Shown here one piece after another: positions 4,987 through 6,080 of a stretch of DNA of 6,080 bases. The stretch comes from Planctomycetota bacterium (GTDB lineage Bacteria; Planctomycetota; UBA1135; GCA-002686595). Where the stretch lies: positions 1-6,080 of the forward strand of contig JAQBVH010000223.1 of the NCBI GenBank assembly GCA_027623615.1, in the 5' to 3' direction. Positions within the stretch are counted from its first letter, which is position 1. Each line of letters opens with the position of its first letter. The position numbers were made by a program, and so were the translations under genes. The notes beneath the pieces were generated by a model. That model was not told where the DNA came from. It did not search any database and saw only the letters and a program-made list of their open reading frames with translations.

Positions 4987-5580
4987 ATGCACAAGCCCAA
5001 GTTCCTCGCCCTCGGCCTCGCCCTGGCCGGGAGTCTGTTCGCTGCGAGCGCCCTCGCCCCCCCGGCCGCCGTCGTTCAGCTCCCCGAGCCGACCGCGATG
5101 CACAAGCTCCTGCACCAGGACATCCTCCTGCACCAGGACATCGGCGTCTGGGACGGTGACTTCGAGATGAGCCTGATCGGGCAGGAGAGCTCCGGCAAGC
5201 TCACGGAGACCGTCGAGGCCTTCGGTCCGTTCTGGACCCTGAGCCGACTCGAGGGGGCCGTGCTGGGCACGCCCTGTCGAGGCCAGTATCAGGCCGGCTA
5301 CGACCCCGAGACGGAGCAGTTCCTCGGGACGTGGATCGACACGATGTCGGCGGCGCTCGTCTCGATGAAGGGTACCTATGCCAAGGACTCGGACACGCTG
5401 ACGATGAGGCACCGCGCCCCGGATCAGCTCGGTCGGGTCACGGACCAGTGGAGCACGGCGACGCACGACGGGGAGGGCCGGCGCATCTTCGAGTCCTGGA
5501 TGACTGCCGAGGACGGCAGCGACCTGCGCAACATGCGCATCGTCTACACCCGCCGGAAGACCGAGAAGGGCGCCAGGTAG
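4987..5580 (+). CDS. Secreted DUF1579 family protein (197 aa)
   Basis: Residues 1-24 form a signal peptide (MHKPKF, a Leu/Ala-rich core, SALA before PP), so the protein is expected outside the cytoplasm. The mature part matches the DUF1579 pattern: a His-rich lead into GVWDGDFEM (53-61), a Gly-Tyr-Asp motif in YQAGYDPETEQFLGTWIDTM (101-120), a GTY turn at 129-131, and a C-terminal NMRIVYTRR. DUF1579 has no established biochemical function. Residues 41-46 and 47-52 are an exact repeat of LLHQDI, encoded by a perfect 18-bp tandem duplication. The ATG at 4987 is chosen for the signal peptide; an internal ATG at 5098 would remove it. No clear Shine-Dalgarno precedes it. The next gene begins 7 nt after the stop, so the two are probably cotranscribed. 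Confidence 0.88.
   Translation: MHKPKFLALGLALAGSLFAASALAPPAAVVQLPEPTAMHKLLHQDILLHQDIGVWDGDFEMSLIGQESSGKLTETVEAFGPFWTLSRLEGAVLGTPCRGQYQAGYDPETEQFLGTWIDTMSAALVSMKGTYAKDSDTLTMRHRAPDQLGRVTDQWSTATHDGEGRRIFESWMTAEDGSDLRNMRIVYTRRKTEKGAR
5107..5142 (+). repeat. Perfect 18-bp tandem duplication inside the DUF1579 gene
   Basis: CTCCTGCACCAGGACATC occurs twice head to tail (5107-5124 and 5125-5142) with no mismatch. It keeps the reading frame and doubles the hexapeptide LLHQDI. Identical third positions point to a recent slippage event. Confidence 0.95.
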
Positions 5581-5587
5581 TCGGCCC

Positions 5588-6080
5588 ATGCAGCGCGTCA
5601 TCGTCATCGGCGCGGGCCTGTTCGGCCTGACCGGCGCGCGTGAGCTCTCCAGACGGGGCGCGGCGGTCACGCTCCTCGAGGCCGGCGCTGCGCCCCGTGA
5701 CGTCGCCGGCTCGACCGATGTGTCGCGCATCGTCCGGCCCGACTACGGGGACGACGTGCTGTACACGGAGCTGGGCGAGCGGGCCTTCGACGCCTGGCCC
5801 GAGTGGGACGCGCGCCTCGGCGGCGGGCTGTTCCATCACACGGGATTGCTCGTCGCGACCAGGGTGCCGCTCGAGGAGCGGCCGATGGAGGCCGCGACCT
5901 TCGCACTTCTGTCCGCGCGCGGGCATGCCCTCGAGCGTCTGCGCGGGGACGCGATCCCCGTGCGCTTCCCTGGGCTCGCGGGCACCTCGTTGATCGACGG
6001 CTACTTCAACCCCGACGCGGGTTGGGTCGCGAGCGGCGCCGCGATCGACGCTCTCGCGAGCCTCGCGCGCGAGGAGGGCG
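5588..6080 (+). CDS. FAD-dependent oxidoreductase of the DAO/monomeric sarcosine oxidase-like family (N-terminal 164 residues, truncated by the window edge)
   Basis: The frame stays open to the right edge. It begins with an FAD-binding Rossmann motif (VIVIGAGLFGLTGA, GxGxxG at 8-13) and the acidic residue ending beta-2 (LLEAG, E31). The segment GSTDVSRIVRPDYGDD (41-56) corresponds to the conserved SRIIR-x2-Y region of monomeric sarcosine oxidase and N-methyltryptophan oxidase. GYFNPDAGWVASGAAIDAL (138-156) fits the following conserved block. Such enzymes oxidise secondary or tertiary amines, giving imine or aldehyde plus hydrogen peroxide. The substrate cannot be told, and the covalent-flavin Cys region lies beyond the window. 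The ATG at 5588 is the natural start; AGG at 5575-5577 is a modest ribosome binding site inside the end of the preceding gene. Confidence 0.87.
   Translation, partial: MQRVIVIGAGLFGLTGARELSRRGAAVTLLEAGAAPRDVAGSTDVSRIVRPDYGDDVLYTELGERAFDAWPEWDARLGGGLFHHTGLLVATRVPLEERPMEAATFALLSARGHALERLRGDAIPVRFPGLAGTSLIDGYFNPDAGWVASGAAIDALASLAREEG

Noticed and set aside
1..6080. CRISPR arrays, tRNA/rRNA genes, insertion sequences or attachment sites
   Set aside because: No regularly spaced repeat series, no cloverleaf or rRNA-like sequence, no transposase or integrase and no terminal inverted-repeat pair flanking a gene was seen.

Overview
The window is very GC-rich (roughly 70% by eye), densely coding bacterial chromosome with no phage, IS, CRISPR, tRNA or rRNA signal. 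Codons lean to C/G in third position, and most starts lack a clear Shine-Dalgarno sequence. PilZ-type c-di-GMP signalling, a DUF1579 secreted protein and a lipoprotein of the arylsulfotransferase (ASST) superfamily occur close together. This suggests a large-genome environmental bacterium, perhaps Planctomycetota or a myxobacterium-like lineage. That placement is inference; no marker gene is present.

Layout, left to right. (1) 1-125, minus: the 5' end of a secreted-protein gene that runs off the left edge, divergent from (2). (2) 161-913, plus: a complete sepiapterin-reductase-like short-chain dehydrogenase. (3) 901-1695, minus: a protein with an N-terminal MerR/excisionase-like helix-turn-helix and a long coiled coil, convergent with (2) and overlapping it by 13 bp. 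(4) 1696-1879: an intergenic region packed with short perfect inverted repeats. (5) 1880-2554, minus: a P-loop ATPase/kinase of the AAA_28 (NadR/Ttd14-like) type. (6) 2555-2774: an intergenic region with a 15-bp-spaced CACGTG repeat, another dyad and a GC-rich hairpin. (7) 2775-4019, minus: an ASST-like beta-propeller lipoprotein. (8) 4020-4099: a divergent intergenic region with a perfect 15-bp palindrome. (9) 4100-4879, plus: a tandem PilZ protein. (10) 4987-5580, plus: a secreted DUF1579 protein carrying a perfect 18-bp internal tandem duplication. (11) 5588-6080, plus: the N-terminal part of a sarcosine-oxidase-like FAD oxidoreductase, 7 nt after (10) and cut by the right edge.

The genes do not form an obvious single pathway. 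The only operon-like spacing is DUF1579 to FAD oxidoreductase. Genes (3), (5) and (7) share a strand but are separated by about 180-220 bp intergenic regions rich in dyads, so they are probably separate units. I found no convincing defence, toxin-antitoxin or biosynthetic system. The least explained parts are the inverted-repeat array at 1785-1851, the dyads upstream of the ATPase and lipoprotein genes, and the HTH-coiled-coil protein.
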